From: Drosophila persimilis
Taxonomy: Eukaryota; Arthropoda; Insecta; Diptera; Drosophilidae
NCBI RefSeq assembly: GCF_003286085.1
Contig: NW_020825330.1
Location: 1,178,001-1,242,000, forward strand
Length of the DNA stretch: 64,000 nucleotides
Reading direction: 5' to 3'
Under the pieces are notes generated by a model that had not been told where the DNA came from, ran no database searches, and worked only from the letters and a program-made list of their open reading frames with translations. Each line of letters begins with the position of its first letter. Within the stretch, counting starts at the first letter, position 1. Shown one piece after another: positions 37,801 through 50,131 of the stretch. A program made the position numbers and the translations under genes.

Positions 37801-40571
37801 TCCATCTATTTATGAGTGCAGCCTGTCAGTGCGGCTTGAGGGGCTCTAATCAGACGACTCGAATGCAAGGGATCTGATCTCTACGTTGAGCAGCGTCTTC
37901 CCTTTCGATTAGATGCGTTTGGGTTCTGGGAATTTCAGCTCTAAACGTGCTTTAAACAAGTTTTGGTTGCACAACACACACACCGCACAGCACACAGCGC
38001 ACAGCACACACCACACACAGGGTACAGGGTACAGCAGGGGTACAGCAGGGGTACAGCAGAGAAGATTACTTTCAAATCACCATCAAAATCCTGTTTAGCG
38101 ACTGACTGCATCACAGCACACTTTCTGCTGCTGATTTTCGCTGTGATTTTAATTAGTCTAAAGCGTTGGAAGTGGTCTAAAGTCTGGTTTCAAATACGAC
38201 TTCGGGGTACGACGAGGGGCGGTGGGTTAATGTTCGACTCGTGTCCCCAAAACTGCTTCCAATTAGAATAAGATCGAAAGCTCTTAGCTACATCCCAACC
38301 AACGGCTAGTTAGTCGTAGTAAATACTTAGTACACACGTATGGTAGGTAGTATGTGGGGGTGGGGCACTGTAATTCATAAATTCTCGGCTGTAGTTGTAC
38401 TACGTTTCATATATAATTACCTTGAAATAATCGCAGCGTAGATCTCCCGCAGTCAGAGATCGCCAGAGATCAGAGCCAGTGGAAAAGTAGAGCATTAGCT
38501 GGCAGACCGGTCAATCGGTTAGATAATCCCATCGGTCCCATCCCCCCATCGGTCGATCGATGGTGACATTGGCTCTCGAGAGTGCAACATTATGCTGCTC
38601 GTTGGCTAATCAGCAAAGCTGCAACTGCTATTGCAATTGCAACTGCAACTGCAATTGAAACTGGAATAGAAATCTCAAAACTAAAACTGAAACTAAAACT
38701 AAAACTAAAACTGGGACTGGAAATGGAAATGGGTATGGGGAACTGGTTCCAATAGCAAACAACTTGGTTGGTGTTTCGGTGTTTCGGTGTTTTTGGGTTT
38801 TTGCTCTTATGGGAAATACTCATATTGTTTCGGAAACAGAGAGCCCGAACCCCCATTCCCACATCCAAAAAGAGACAATGGTTTCTGGGGCAGTGGATTC
38901 TACAGTGATCAATCGATAGCGCAAATTCGTGGCTAGTAAATGAGCTATTTACACTCCTAGTTCTAGGATCAAGGGTGAAATTCTTTAAAGAATACGTTTG
39001 CCGCCCTTTTTCTTAGTGATTAATCGACCGACTGGCATGATCTGATGTATGCCTTCATTATACCCGAGAAGGATCTACAAGTGGTTCACTCTGTCGAGCA
39101 TTGGCTGTGGCCTAATGTTCTTTTGTGTGTGTTGTGCCAGTCGCCTGGGATTTTCTCACTTTCGATCGTAGATCTAATCGAACCCGTCTGTCCGTACAGG
39201 TGGATGACGAGTACTACCTGAAGCTGAACCTGAACATGAACCTGCAGCCGCCAGACAGTCCCAAACCCCAAACCCCAACCCAATGGATGGCATATAGTAT
39301 GCCACATTGGGGGTACGCAAAAGTCACAAGTCACAAGCTTTGCATACGAAATATGCAACCCAGAGAACAGAACAAGAGTTTGGGTGGGTTTTGCTTCTTT
39401 ATTATTATTTTATATATCCAGTATGGTGTATAGTATACGTTATAGACGAGCATTATTTGATTTGTAACTGGTTTCGCGAGGTTCCAGCCATAAATCGCGC
39501 CGCCGAATGTCTGTCTGGCTGTCTGGCTGTCTGGGTAATGGATGCGGCTCATCTCTGTGTGGCTCCTCCTCCTCTGACTCCCCCTCTGAGAGGGCGGCTG
39601 TTAAATCTAATGGATAGCTTCAGCTCTGTGATAGCTCTGTGGTTATGGGAGTGGAAGACATGGAAGGCCAAGAGATACCTGCAAAGATTCAACTCTGTGG
39701 TTATCTATATAATTGTGCTGATCGATCGGTCAGTGACTCAGGCAATAATTTAATTTAAATGACAGAAAGCGTGCGCTTTAAAATAATTGTCATCACTTCC
39801 ACCATCGCTCTTTGGGTGGATTGGATGGACGGTTGGATGGATGGAGGGGGAAGTGCAATTCGAAGGCGAACCACAGCGGAATTAACGGCCTGCCTGAATT
39901 AGCAATGTGCAAATCGAAACTAAAACCGTTTCGGAGATACAATCGGAGAGTACACCACACAAAGGAAACCAACGAGCAAACGCGGTAGACAAACACCAGC
40001 TAATTATGCGATAGGAAGTGTGTGCATACTCGTACATCATGGCATATGCCAGCCAGAGTTGCAGGCAGAGGAAGTGGCTGGGAGTCGATCGATGCTTCGA
40101 ATGCCCTTTCCACAGCTTAACAGAATCAGCGTAAATGCTTTCCTATCCACCTTTAGACTAAAAGATGAACAGGTATTACCAGACAAAACCTTAGAATACC
40201 AAGAGATATTGGATATCAGGAACGGAGCAAATTCCATTTCAGGGTGCCGGTACTTCAATTGTCTTTTGGGCTGTATCATGTAACTCCATCATGCCCAAGC
40301 AATGTATACCGTTTCTAGTTTCTTGGCACCGACTGGGTATCTTGTGGTTGGATTCTGGGGACCGACTAGGCTGCTCAAAGCATTGACGAAGAGACGAAGC
40401 ACAGAAGGAGATGCAACATCTTGGCAATTGTGCATAGTCTTTGGTACTACCCTCCCTGCTGGGCAAGGGCATACCAAAAAAACCACATACATCTCCCCCG
40501 CGATTCGCACGCTTCACACCTTTTGGTAAATCCATTAGCAACCCTTTAATCAACTTCTCCTTCCCTTGCAG
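34872..40571 (+). other. Candidate 5.7 kb 5'-UTR intron of the ABCA gene
   Basis: It starts with GTAAGT and ends with CTCCTTCCCTTGCAG (AG 40570-40571). Contents are low-complexity only: a GAGCGACG octamer tract near 36386-36412, a (CCG)n tract at 36611-36633, a GTACAGCAGGG-type repeat near 38020-38060, and an AACTAAA hexamer tract near 38680-38712. No coding exon or RNA gene is recognised. If the 34.4 kb promoter is not used, this is simply intergenic DNA. Confidence 0.4.
36611..36633. repeat. (CCG)n microsatellite
   Basis: About eight CCG units in noncoding DNA, unusual in a surrounding that is AT-rich. Confidence 0.85.
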
Positions 40572-40679
40572 GCAAAGATGCATCAATGATTGGACGGTTT
40601 CTGAACACCCAGAGAGACCACAACAGTAGTGAGAAGCGCAAAGAGATTTGGAGAGCGAGAGTGAGAGCACTAGGCGGTA

Positions 40680-43600
40680 ATGAGGATGTATTTTAACACG
40701 CGGGAGATCCGAGCGCTGCTGCGCAAGGATCTCCTGGTGCGATGGCGCCAGAAGTTCCTCTCCCTGACGCTCCTCCTCTGGCCCGTGCTGATCTTCATGC
40801 TGCTGTATTTGATCCGCATGAAATACGGCTCCGAGGAGATAGCCGCCTGCCAATATCCGACCAGACTGCTGCCCACCAAGAACCAGATGGTGCCCAGTGC
40901 CTTCTCCTACATATGCAGCATCGAGAATAAGTGCCTGCCATCAGAGCCCTACGAGGAGTACTCCAGATGGAAGGGAGCGCCGTAAGTCAGCGCTATGATT
41001 CATGTGCTCCATTCTCCTATCATGATCTTTGTAGACTCCACTCTGTGATCGATGTGGTGAATGCCTTTGTGACGGATGACAAGCTGCACACGGCCGTCGT
41101 GGAGCTGGCGGAGAAGGCGAATTTTGTGTCCGCGGTGACGGCATTGATCACCAGCGATAATCTTGAAATTATACGCAGTGAGTGGAGTGGAGTGGGCCTG
41201 ATCTCTTGCTAGTTTATTGATTTACTTTCTTCTTTTAGCGAATATCACAGAAATCATATCCTTGGTGCCGGAGATCGAGCGCATGATGAACTACAGCTTT
41301 GACGTAAAGCATTTGTTTTCTAGTATGTGGCATGGAATGAACCCCTGAATCCTCGAATCGTTAATCCAGGAATCCAAACTGCTATTTCGTTGCAGATCGC
41401 GAGACTTTTGTGAAGCTTGGGACGCTGCTGTGCGGGCATCCATTTCCCAGCACGGAGAGCATTCCTTTGGTCAACGACATCCTCTATTCGGAGGACTTTA
41501 GCGAGGTCAACGATGTGGAACTGGATGCCATGCCAAGTGAGTATCAAGGGAGGAGGAGGAGGAGCAGAGACAGAAGCAGAAGCAGAAGGCAGAGCAGTGG
41601 AACAGACTGGAAGCCAAGTGAGCGGCGGGAAGACTCTATTCCCTTGAGATTATATTTTTTGGTTTTTTCTTCTGACTTACAGCCAAATACTGCAAGCGCC
41701 TCTACCTCGACGTGACCTCCACAAACCAGGGCAAGCTCACGTGGAACACCATCAAGCCGATCATCCAGGGAAAGATACTGTACACCCCATCGAATACCCT
41801 CACGGAGAGTGTAGTGAAGTTTGTGAGTAAACACAGCGAATCCATCCACATGGCATGTTCCCAATTTGTGTGTTCCCTCCCTCCAGAGCAACGCCACCTT
41901 CGAGGAGCTGGACAAACTGAAACAGCTCTCGCAGGCCGCCGGTACGATCCTCACCAAACTCCACACGAATACCACCTTCCAGCTGGCCTTCGATAATCTC
42001 CTGAAGCTGGCTCGCTCCCCGCTGGTGAAGAGCGTGGTGGGCGATGACTTTGACATCGTGTCGATCGAGCGGGTGTTCCAGTTCATTCGCACGAATCAGC
42101 TCATCTACGACATCCTCACCACCGTCTCGGATCTGATGGAGTGCGTGTCTGCGGACCGCTTTGTGGCTGTGGATAGCGTGGAGGAGCTGCAGCAGCAGGC
42201 CTACGATCTCAACCAGAAGCGCATGTTCCTGGCAGCCCTCAATTTCGAGAGCGTCGGAACCAAGGAGGTGGTCTACCGCCTCCACATGGACACGGACAAC
42301 ACCCAGCCGACGTTCGAGAATAGGAACCGCTTCTGGTTTCCCGGACCCGCCGACAGCATGGTCATCGACATGAAGTACCATCGGGGGTTCGTGCAGCTCA
42401 AGCAAATGGTGGACCTGGGCATCGTCAAGCACAAGCGTGACGAGGCGGGATTCGTGGAGGAGGAGCCGGCCACCAGGTCGCCGGGCAGTTTGTTCAGCAT
42501 CAAGGCTGTGAGCGACGACGACGACGACGACGACGACGATGATGATGATGACTTTGACCTGAGTATCGAGAACACCTCCACTGAGGCCAACACTGCACCG
42601 ATCCAGGACCCTGAGACCCCCACCGCAGCACCCTCTAGAATGGAGCTGGAAACCACAACCTTTAAGCAAGAGTTTCTCCTCTCCCTGGATGATGTACAAG
42701 GGGGGGATGGGGATGGCGCTGGAAGTGGGGATGGGGATGTTCTCACCCGATCCAAGCGTCAAGGCCTGCTGGATCTCCTGAGCGGCCTCGGGGGCGCCGG
42801 CGGGGGCAGCAAGAAGCCCAAATTCGAGGTGGACAACATGCAGTTCTACACGAAACAGTTCCCCTATCCCTCGTTCGTGAATGACGAGTTCAAGCGAGGC
42901 CTCTACCTGTCCCAGGCCGTACAGCTGGCCTACTGCCTGGGCTTGGTAGTGGCCGTGGCGATCTGTGTAAGGGAGCGGATTTGGATGCGAGAGAGCAGGA
43001 ATAGTATGGTAAGGGACACTCCCTTCTATACTCCCGTATTCTTATGCTGATACACTCTCTTTTTTTTTATTAGTTGATGCGTTCGATGGGTCTCAGGGCT
43101 CATTCGGAGCTGGTCGCCTGGGCCTTGATGAGCCTCATGGAGCTGTGTCTGATCTTTGCCCTCGTCAGCCTGGTGCTCTACAGTGGTGGCATCCTGTCGT
43201 ACACCAACTGGTTCTTCATGATGTTCTACTGTCTGAGCTTTGGCGCCTGTCTCGTCTCCTTCTGTTACATGTGCTCGAACTTCTTCACCTCGGCCAACAT
43301 TGGTGCCGTGGCCACATCCCTGCTGTTCTTCATCAGCCTGTGCCCCTTCATCATTGTGCTGATGTTCGATGCGAAGCTGAGTCTATTCGAGAGCTTCCTG
43401 GTGGACCTCTCCTTCACGACGGCCTTCGCCAAGGGCTGGGGCGAACTGATGCGCATGGAGCTGCAGCAGCAGGGCCTCACGTGGGGCCACTTGATCCACC
43501 TGGGTCCAGCGAGGAGCGAGTGCGCAATGGCTCTGCTGATGTTTCTGCTCGACTTTATGCTCTATGCCGCCATTGGCTATGCCTATCAGAGGTGGAAGAA

Positions 43601-46600
43601 AAGTATGTTACAGTAGAGGACCGGATCGGATCGGATCGGATTCTATTTTATTCTCGGAATATTCCTTTTTCAGCCGAGTACAGCTTCGTGCGGGCAATGA
43701 GCTCCCATTTGGACGACAAGCTGGGTGCCTCGCTGCTGAATGTCACCAAGCTCTATGGCAGCCAGTGCGCCGTGTCCAATCTGAATCTGGATTTCGCCCG
43801 CAACCAAGTGAGCTGCCTGCTCGGCCGCAATGGGGCTGGCAAGAGCACTCTCATCAAGCTGCTCACCGGCCAGATCCGACCGACGGGCGGCAAGGTGCTG
43901 CTCCGTGCCGGCGAGCACAATGTGGGCGTCTGCTGGCAGGACAACATCCTCATACCCAAGCTGACGGCCCGCGAGCATCTGCAGTTGTACGCCCACATAA
44001 AGATGCCCTCTGATGGCTCTGCCGAGGTAGAGTTGGAGACGGAGGTGAGTCGCACTCTGAAGAGCCTCAACTTTGGCCAGCACGAGGACTATCCCTCGTG
44101 GCAGCTGTCGGGTGGCTATAGGCGGCGTCTCTGTGTGGCCATTGCGTTCATTGCCTCGCCCAGTGTCGTCATCCTGGACGAACCCTGCAACGGGGTCGAT
44201 GCCAAGGCGCGCAAGGACATCTGGAATCTGATCGAACAGCTGCGCCAGGGCCGTGCGGTGATCTTTGCCACCCACTTCCTGGACGAAGCCAAGTACCTGA
44301 GTGATTCGCTGGTCATTATGCGGAATGTGAGTTTGGTCCCACCCAATCTCCCAATGAGATCACTCCCTAATCCTTTTCCTCCTCCTCCTCCTGGTGCCTA
44401 CAGGGTCGCATCATTGCCCAGCACAGTCGCGACTCATTGCAACATCTCTGCACTGCCAACTACAGCGTGAAGATGCGCTGCGCCGATGCCCCAGTGGCCG
44501 CTCACATTGCGGACAGGGGCAAGCAGCTGCTGACCAACAGCCAGGTGCTGCCTGCCACCGAGAATGAGCCCCCCCACAGCCTGACCATCAGCGCCAGCTA
44601 TGCGGAGAATCTCACCCCCGCAGCCGTGCAGTTCCTGGAGCTGCTGCAGCAGCAGGAGTCGCTGGGGGCCATCGGAGAACTGGAGCTGTCGTCGAGCAGC
44701 AGCCTGGAGCAGGAGTTCGAGCAGCTCAATCGCAGCGAGGAGCAGCCACGGGGAGGAGCAGCAGCAGCAGCAGCTCCGGAAGGAGGCGGAGGAGGCATTG
44801 TGGCTGGCCCAGCGGATGTGTCCGAGGATCCGCCCTCGTCATGTGTCCAGATGCGGCTGCTGTTTGGCAAGCGACTGCGGCATCTGGCCCGCAACTACCG
44901 ACTGCTGCTGTACGTGCTCCTGCTGCCTGCGGTGTTCGAGCTGTGCGCCATGTGGTTCGTCAGCTATCGCCTGGAGGATGACTTCGACACGGTCCTGCCG
45001 CTCACCAGGGCCCTGTATCCGCACAGCGTACAGCTGCTCAGCGGCGAGAGGCTCACGCCATTCACCGAGCAGCTCTATCCGGGTCTGAGATCCTCCTGCG
45101 ATCTCAATGATGGGAACGGAAACTTCTCCGAGTGCCGGGAATTCAGCGACTCCTCGCTGGCCTACGATTGGGTGCTGACAACCCTCGATGAGTACCGGGA
45201 GCGACGCTATGGCGGCTACTCCGTGAACGGATCGGGGGCCACTGTGTGGTACAACAACAAGGGCTACCACGCGATGATGGCCTGGCTGAACGACCTGAAC
45301 TCTGAGCTGCTGCGCACCAGCCTAAACGACTCGGAGTACGGGATACTCACCCGCAACGAGCCGTGGAAGCTGGGCTTCGCAGAGCTGAGCACCAGCTCCC
45401 TGCTGCGGCAGGCGGGCGACTCCTGCATGGTGTTCATTCTGCTGATCGCCTTTGGCCTGGTGGTGGCCGCCAATGCCGTCTATCTCGTGAACGAGCGCAT
45501 CAGCGGCGAGAAGCTGCAGCAGCGTCTGTGCGGCGTATCGGCGGTTACCTACTGGCTGGTGGCCTTCATCTGGGACTATCTCATCATGGTGCTGGCCCTG
45601 GTGGTTTGCCTGGGCATCGTTCTGGTCTTCAGCATGCCCGTGTTTGTGGCCAGACAGCAGCTGATTGGCATCATTGGACTCTCATTGATGTTTAGGTAGG
45701 TCGTCTACCATCTACCATCTACCATCTACATCGTATCTAATCTATTATCTTTATATTGTCTCTAGTTTTGCCGTCGTTCCCGCTGTCCATGTGGCCGAGA
45801 AGCTCTTCAGCGACTCGAGCATTGCCATTGTATCGATCTTCTGTGCGAACATCATCATCCCATTGATCACCATGGGCATCATCCTCATCCTGGGCGTCGT
45901 TGGAGAGGGCTCTGCGTGGGACAGCTGGCGGCATGGCCTGAACGAGGCCTTCCTCGTCTTTCCCCAGCACGCCCTGGGCGATGGTCTCCTGGAGCTGTGC
46001 AAGAACTACATGGTGGCCCTGATCTTCAGGCGGTACGACATCGACTCGTACAAGCATCCGCTGGCCAGCGACCTGCTGCAGCGCCACTTCATCGCCCTGG
46101 CCCTGGTGGGCCTCTCGGGACTCGTGCTGAACGTCCTCATCGAGTGTCATCTGCTGCAGCGGCTGTGGAAGCGCCTGGAGCGCCTCCTCGACTGGCACTA
46201 CCGACGCGAGCTGCAGAAGCTCCAGCAGCTGAAGATCGTCAGCCTGCAGAGCATCTTCAAGAGCTGCGTGGAAGCCGGCGAGGCCCTGCGCGCCGAGAAC
46301 CTTTGGGTGGCGTACAACCGCGGACGCTACGCCGTCCGTCAGGTGCACTTCGGGGTGAAGCGGGGCGAGTGCTTCGGGCTCCTGGGCAAGAACGGGGCCG
46401 GCAAGTCGACCATCTTCAAGGTGCTTACCGGACAGCTGGAGCCCAATGTGGGACACATCCACTTCGATCAGCCGGGGATCTCCTACTGCCCGCAGAGCAA
46501 TCCGCTGGATCCCCTGCTAACCGTACGCGAATGCATCCTCTTCTACGGCCGCCTGCGGGGCATCCGCCATCTGGATCTGTTGCTCGCGAGGGTCCTGAAC

Positions 46601-47332
46601 ACCTACGAGCTGCGCTCGTACCGGGATGTCCAGGTACGGAACCTGAGCGGCGGCAATCGGCGGAAGCTGACGGTGGCCGCCACCTGCTGCGGCCACACGC
46701 CCACCGTCCTCATGGACGAGCCCACCAGCGACTTGGATCCGGTGACGCGGGAGTTCGTCTACTCGACCATCGAGCAGCTGCTGGCCGCCCGTCGCGCCGT
46801 CGTCCTGACCTCCCACTCGGTCTCCGAGATCGAGCATCTGTGCCAGCGCGTGGCGGTGCTCAAGGCGGGCCAGGTCGTGGCCAGCAGCAGTCCCGCGCGG
46901 CTCAAGGCCGAGTATGGGGGCTACTACGGCATCAGCTTCTTCTGCCCACCCGCCCAGCAGGCACTGCTGGCCAAGATGCTGCCGGAGCGGCTACCGGGTG
47001 CCTGCGACCTGCAGCACTACGCCCACAGCCTGCGCTTCCTGGTGAAGGTCCGTTCCGGCGGGGACTCCTCCAGCAGTGCGGCCAGTGGACTGCCACTGCC
47101 GCTGCTCTCCGAGCTGTTTGCCGCCCTGCGGGACATGTCCGTGGGCATCAGCCGCTTCTCCGTCAACCGCTGCCGCTTTGAGACGGTGTTCGAGAAGATC
47201 CTGGACAGCAGCGAGAAGACGTCCTCGAACGGGCTGCAGGAGGACGATGGCCTGCCCAGCAAATCGCCGGCTGTCGGCGGCTCCCTGGCCACCGGCTACA
47301 TCCACTGCGGCTACGAGGAGACAACCACTTGA
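40680..47332 (+). CDS. ABCA-family full ABC transporter
   Basis: ABCA proteins are two-halved transporters that mostly move lipids across membranes. Ten exons: 40680-40981, 41035-41177, 41239-41322, 41396-41536, 41683-41822, 41887-43008, 43074-43602, 43674-44326, 44404-45695 and 45766-47332 (TGA). Total is 5973 nt, 1990 residues. A first TM (about 26-45) is followed by a very large extracellular loop and a TM cluster encoded by exons 6-7 (LFFISLCPFIIVLMF). NBD1: Walker A GRNGAGKST (871-879), signature LSGGY (965-969), Walker B VVILDEP with Asp989/Glu990, switch ATHFLDEAK. A Glu/Ser/Gly-rich linker leads to TM7 (LLLYVLLLPAVFELCAMWF), a second loop and more TMs. NBD2: GKNGAGKST (1676-1684), LSGGN (1762-1766), VLMDEPTSDLDP with Asp1786/Glu1787, LTSHS. 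All catalytic residues are intact. The first loop also holds 13 consecutive Asp (480-492) and RSKR (558-561). ATG 40686 is an alternative start. The fly orthologue is one of the X-linked ABCA genes; I cannot say which. Confidence 0.92.
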
Positions 47333-47694
47333 TTGATTTTACTCTTCCGCACTGCACTGCAATTATGTGTTTAATACGAGTAGTGTTTTTTTTTTTGCTT
47401 AGTTAGAGAGTGATGTGTTTTTAATTTTATTTGTGATAAGATCGGACGCGGATCCAGTGATAGTTGTTCTATATTTCTGTTTCCGTTTCTGTTCGGGTAT
47501 TCTGTTAGACCATAAGAGTTCGGACCAGCAAAAGACCTATTTATTTCGATACTTAATACGATAATATGCAGCTATGCCAATGCCGCCGTTGAACGACCCT
47601 CAAACAGGATTCTGTTAGCCAGGCGCAAGTTTTACGAGTACGAGTATGTATATTGTGCAATACCTCTAATATTATGAAGGAGTGTGAACCTATG

Positions 47695-47700
47695 AATAAA
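47695..47700 (+). terminator. Possible ABCA poly(A) signal
   Basis: AATAAA about 360 nt past the ABCA stop, after an AT-rich stretch. It is the most obvious signal in the region. Confidence 0.5.
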
Positions 47701-48786
47701 GTGAAAGTAGTAAATGTGAGAGAAGATCTCAAGCTGCAATTTTGGAGTACAGATGGATGCGGGATGCAATGAGCGTACTCCCACAAATACATACATAAGA
47801 ACAGAACTGTTGCTGTTAATGCTTCCGCTGTTAACAGCACCGGGAGCTGTAACAGTCTGTTAACCTGGGCTGTTAGCAGACCCGTCATCGAGATATTTAT
47901 AGCCATAAATGCTTCCTTCCATCAATAAAAGCTGCAGCCCATTCCGGTAGCCACCTCCTGTTAATCGGATAATTACCCCCGAATCCTTTGAAAGCCACAT
48001 AATGCCACCGAATTAGCGCTTCGGATGGAGCCCTGATGCAATTATTGAACTGCTTCTGAGGGAACCCTGAAAAAAACCGAGAGGGTTGCCTTGCAAGCGA
48101 ACGGATATTTAATTAAGCTGTTCGGGGAAAGTGGCGTTACGCGGCAAAAGTGCAGTCGAAAGGCGGGGATGGGGTCGAAAGCCAAAAAGTAATTAAACCA
48201 AAAACTGCTGTAACATTAACCAAAACGTGCCCCAAAAGAGTCTGGCTGCACCCCTCCCTGTCCCCCTCTGTCTATGCCTTTCAATAGACGCTTTTGAAGT
48301 ATTTTTCCCCTCTTCTATTCCGCAGCAGAACGGAGCGGTAGGGGGTGGGGGTGGCGGTAGGGATTTTGGTGAAAATTCGTTTGCCAAAGCGCTTTTATAA
48401 TTTGCCTTTTCTCTGCGTTCCTCTCCGTTCTCCTTTCGATGTATTTTTTGTTGCCTTTGCCGCCGCGCTTTTCCTGGTCAATTTGAACAAAAAAGTGAAA
48501 TGTTTTTCCAAAAGGGGCTTTCGGGCAAAGGATTAAATTAAATTCCATTTGGTTTGTGCTGCTGCTGGGAACTTAACGAACGCAGGTAAAAATTAAATCA
48601 GCGAAAAATCAACATAATTAAAAGGGTTCGTTCAGCGTTCAGCGTTCAGGACTCGCCACTCCCCCGCTTCTGGTTTCCCGTTTCCCGTTTCCCGCTCGTT
48701 TTCCACATTTGCCCACTTCTCACATTTCGCACATTGCTAAAAAGGCGTCTGCATGTGGGGCCTTACATAACCGAATTATTCGTGGA
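47701..48786. other. Intergenic, no gene seen
   Basis: AT-rich noncoding DNA. A cluster of short GTTAACAG/CTGTTAAC palindromes occurs at 47812-47880, and GTTTCCC triplets near 48670-48700. No supported coding exon. Confidence 0.6.
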
Positions 48787-49229
48787 ATGACGCTACCTCT
48801 TTTGGGTAGCGCAGAGACAGGAAAATATTTATTTGGCTTAAATAAGAAAAACATGCAGGTACTGCTGATCCGAATACAGCCGCATATCGAAGCCATAAAG
48901 AAGGCGTCGGGGCTGACGAATGACGTGACGAATGAAAACGTGTCGGCCTCGCTTAAAGTGCTCCACAACGATCTAACGAAAATAGAGAGTATGGACAAAA
49001 GGTCCAATAGCCGGTGGAGGAGGAGTGCCACTGCCTGAGAAACGCCGAATACCATTTGCAAGGAGCCCTGGAGCAGACCCGCTCCACTCTCTTCCTCGCG
49101 GGAAAGGAAAATACACCCGCGAGAAGATGTAAAAGATGTAAAAAGATTAACATGCTGTTATCGATCGGCTTAACCGCTCGCGGACACGAGAACGCTGTTA
49201 GCTGTAAGCATGTAAGCCCCCAATGTTAG
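48787..49229 (+). pseudogene. Small frame-broken ORF of unknown family
   Basis: From ATG 48787 a frame runs to the stop at 49036-49038. Its middle (IQPHIEAIKKASG, LKVLHNDLTKIESMDKR) reads like a real alpha-helical protein. In another frame the sequence continues as EEECHCLRNAEYHLQG...LEQTRSTLFLAGKEN up to a stop at 49229. AATAAA signals follow at 49261 and 49268. No intron fits the switch near 49005-49015, so a frameshift is the simplest reading. It could be a decayed gene, a sequencing error in a live small gene, or chance. I do not recognise the family. Confidence 0.3.
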
Positions 49230-49784
49230 CAGCCGTGAAAATGTACAGTGACGTTCATAAAATAAAGAATAAACATATATGTATGTATATGTACATGTGT
49301 AGGATAAATCCCGAGGCGACGTTTTTTTGTTCTATTTTTAGTTTTAATGTTTATTGAATATTTTAATGGATTGTGGCTTATAATTAACATTATTTGTGCA
49401 GGAGTGTGTAATTTTCGGGTGGGTTTCAAGTAATATGTGTGTGTAGCTGGCAAAAATCTTCCACATTCCACATATATGTATATATATATATATATATGTA
49501 TGTACATAGAACTTCGAATTTTCTTGCGGCATGGTTGGATTACTCCTACAAGTTTATCCACCTTCCTACAATCAGATGTCTCCATGAAAGTACGCCCAGG
49601 GAGCTAATAGCCCTTGCCAGAAAAACACCTCGATTCTTGAGAACTTTTGCACATACCAATACTGACACCCTCTTCCTGAACCGGTTGCATACTACATCCA
49701 CGATCCATCCAGCAGTCGGTACATTATTCATTGGCACTTTTTACGACGTGCGACGTATGTGCTTCGCAGGTGCATACATTACCG

Positions 49785-50131
49785 GCATCGTCTTTCGTCC
49801 TGCACCATTCTTTACCTCATCGGCTTTGACCTGGTAAGTTTTCCGTCTTTCTCTCCCTGTTTATCTTTTCCTGTGACTATTTATTCTTGGTTCTGGCCGA
49901 GACCGTATTGGCCACAAGTTGCTGTGCCGCGATCCCCTCCTCTGACCCCGCCAGGTAAAGTTATTAAGATATTATTTATTTATCGACTTTATTTAACGCT
50001 TTCTTTTATTTTAGCAGGTCGCTCCCTTTTGTGGCCAGCAATACCACATGGACACCATCATCGTCTATCGGGGGCTTCACGCTTCTGGTCTTATGGTCAT
50101 ATTCAGGCTCGTATAAAATACTGTTGTTTTC
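49785..50131 (+). repeat. Gene-like fragment A, outer part of inverted repeat
   Basis: This segment has a diverged inverted counterpart at about 59244-59456. Matching landmarks are CGGCTTTGACC followed by GTAAGTTTTCC (donor at 49834), a short intron ending TTTTAGCA (AG at 50013-50014), and GGCTTCACGCTTCTGGTCTTATGG. Both copies keep the donor and acceptor, so this looks like part of a spliced gene. An alternative donor (CCAG|GTAAAG) lies at 49955. An open frame of about 110 codons covers 49506-49837 in front of it, but similarity to the other copy begins only near ATCGTC at 49788. Confidence 0.55.
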
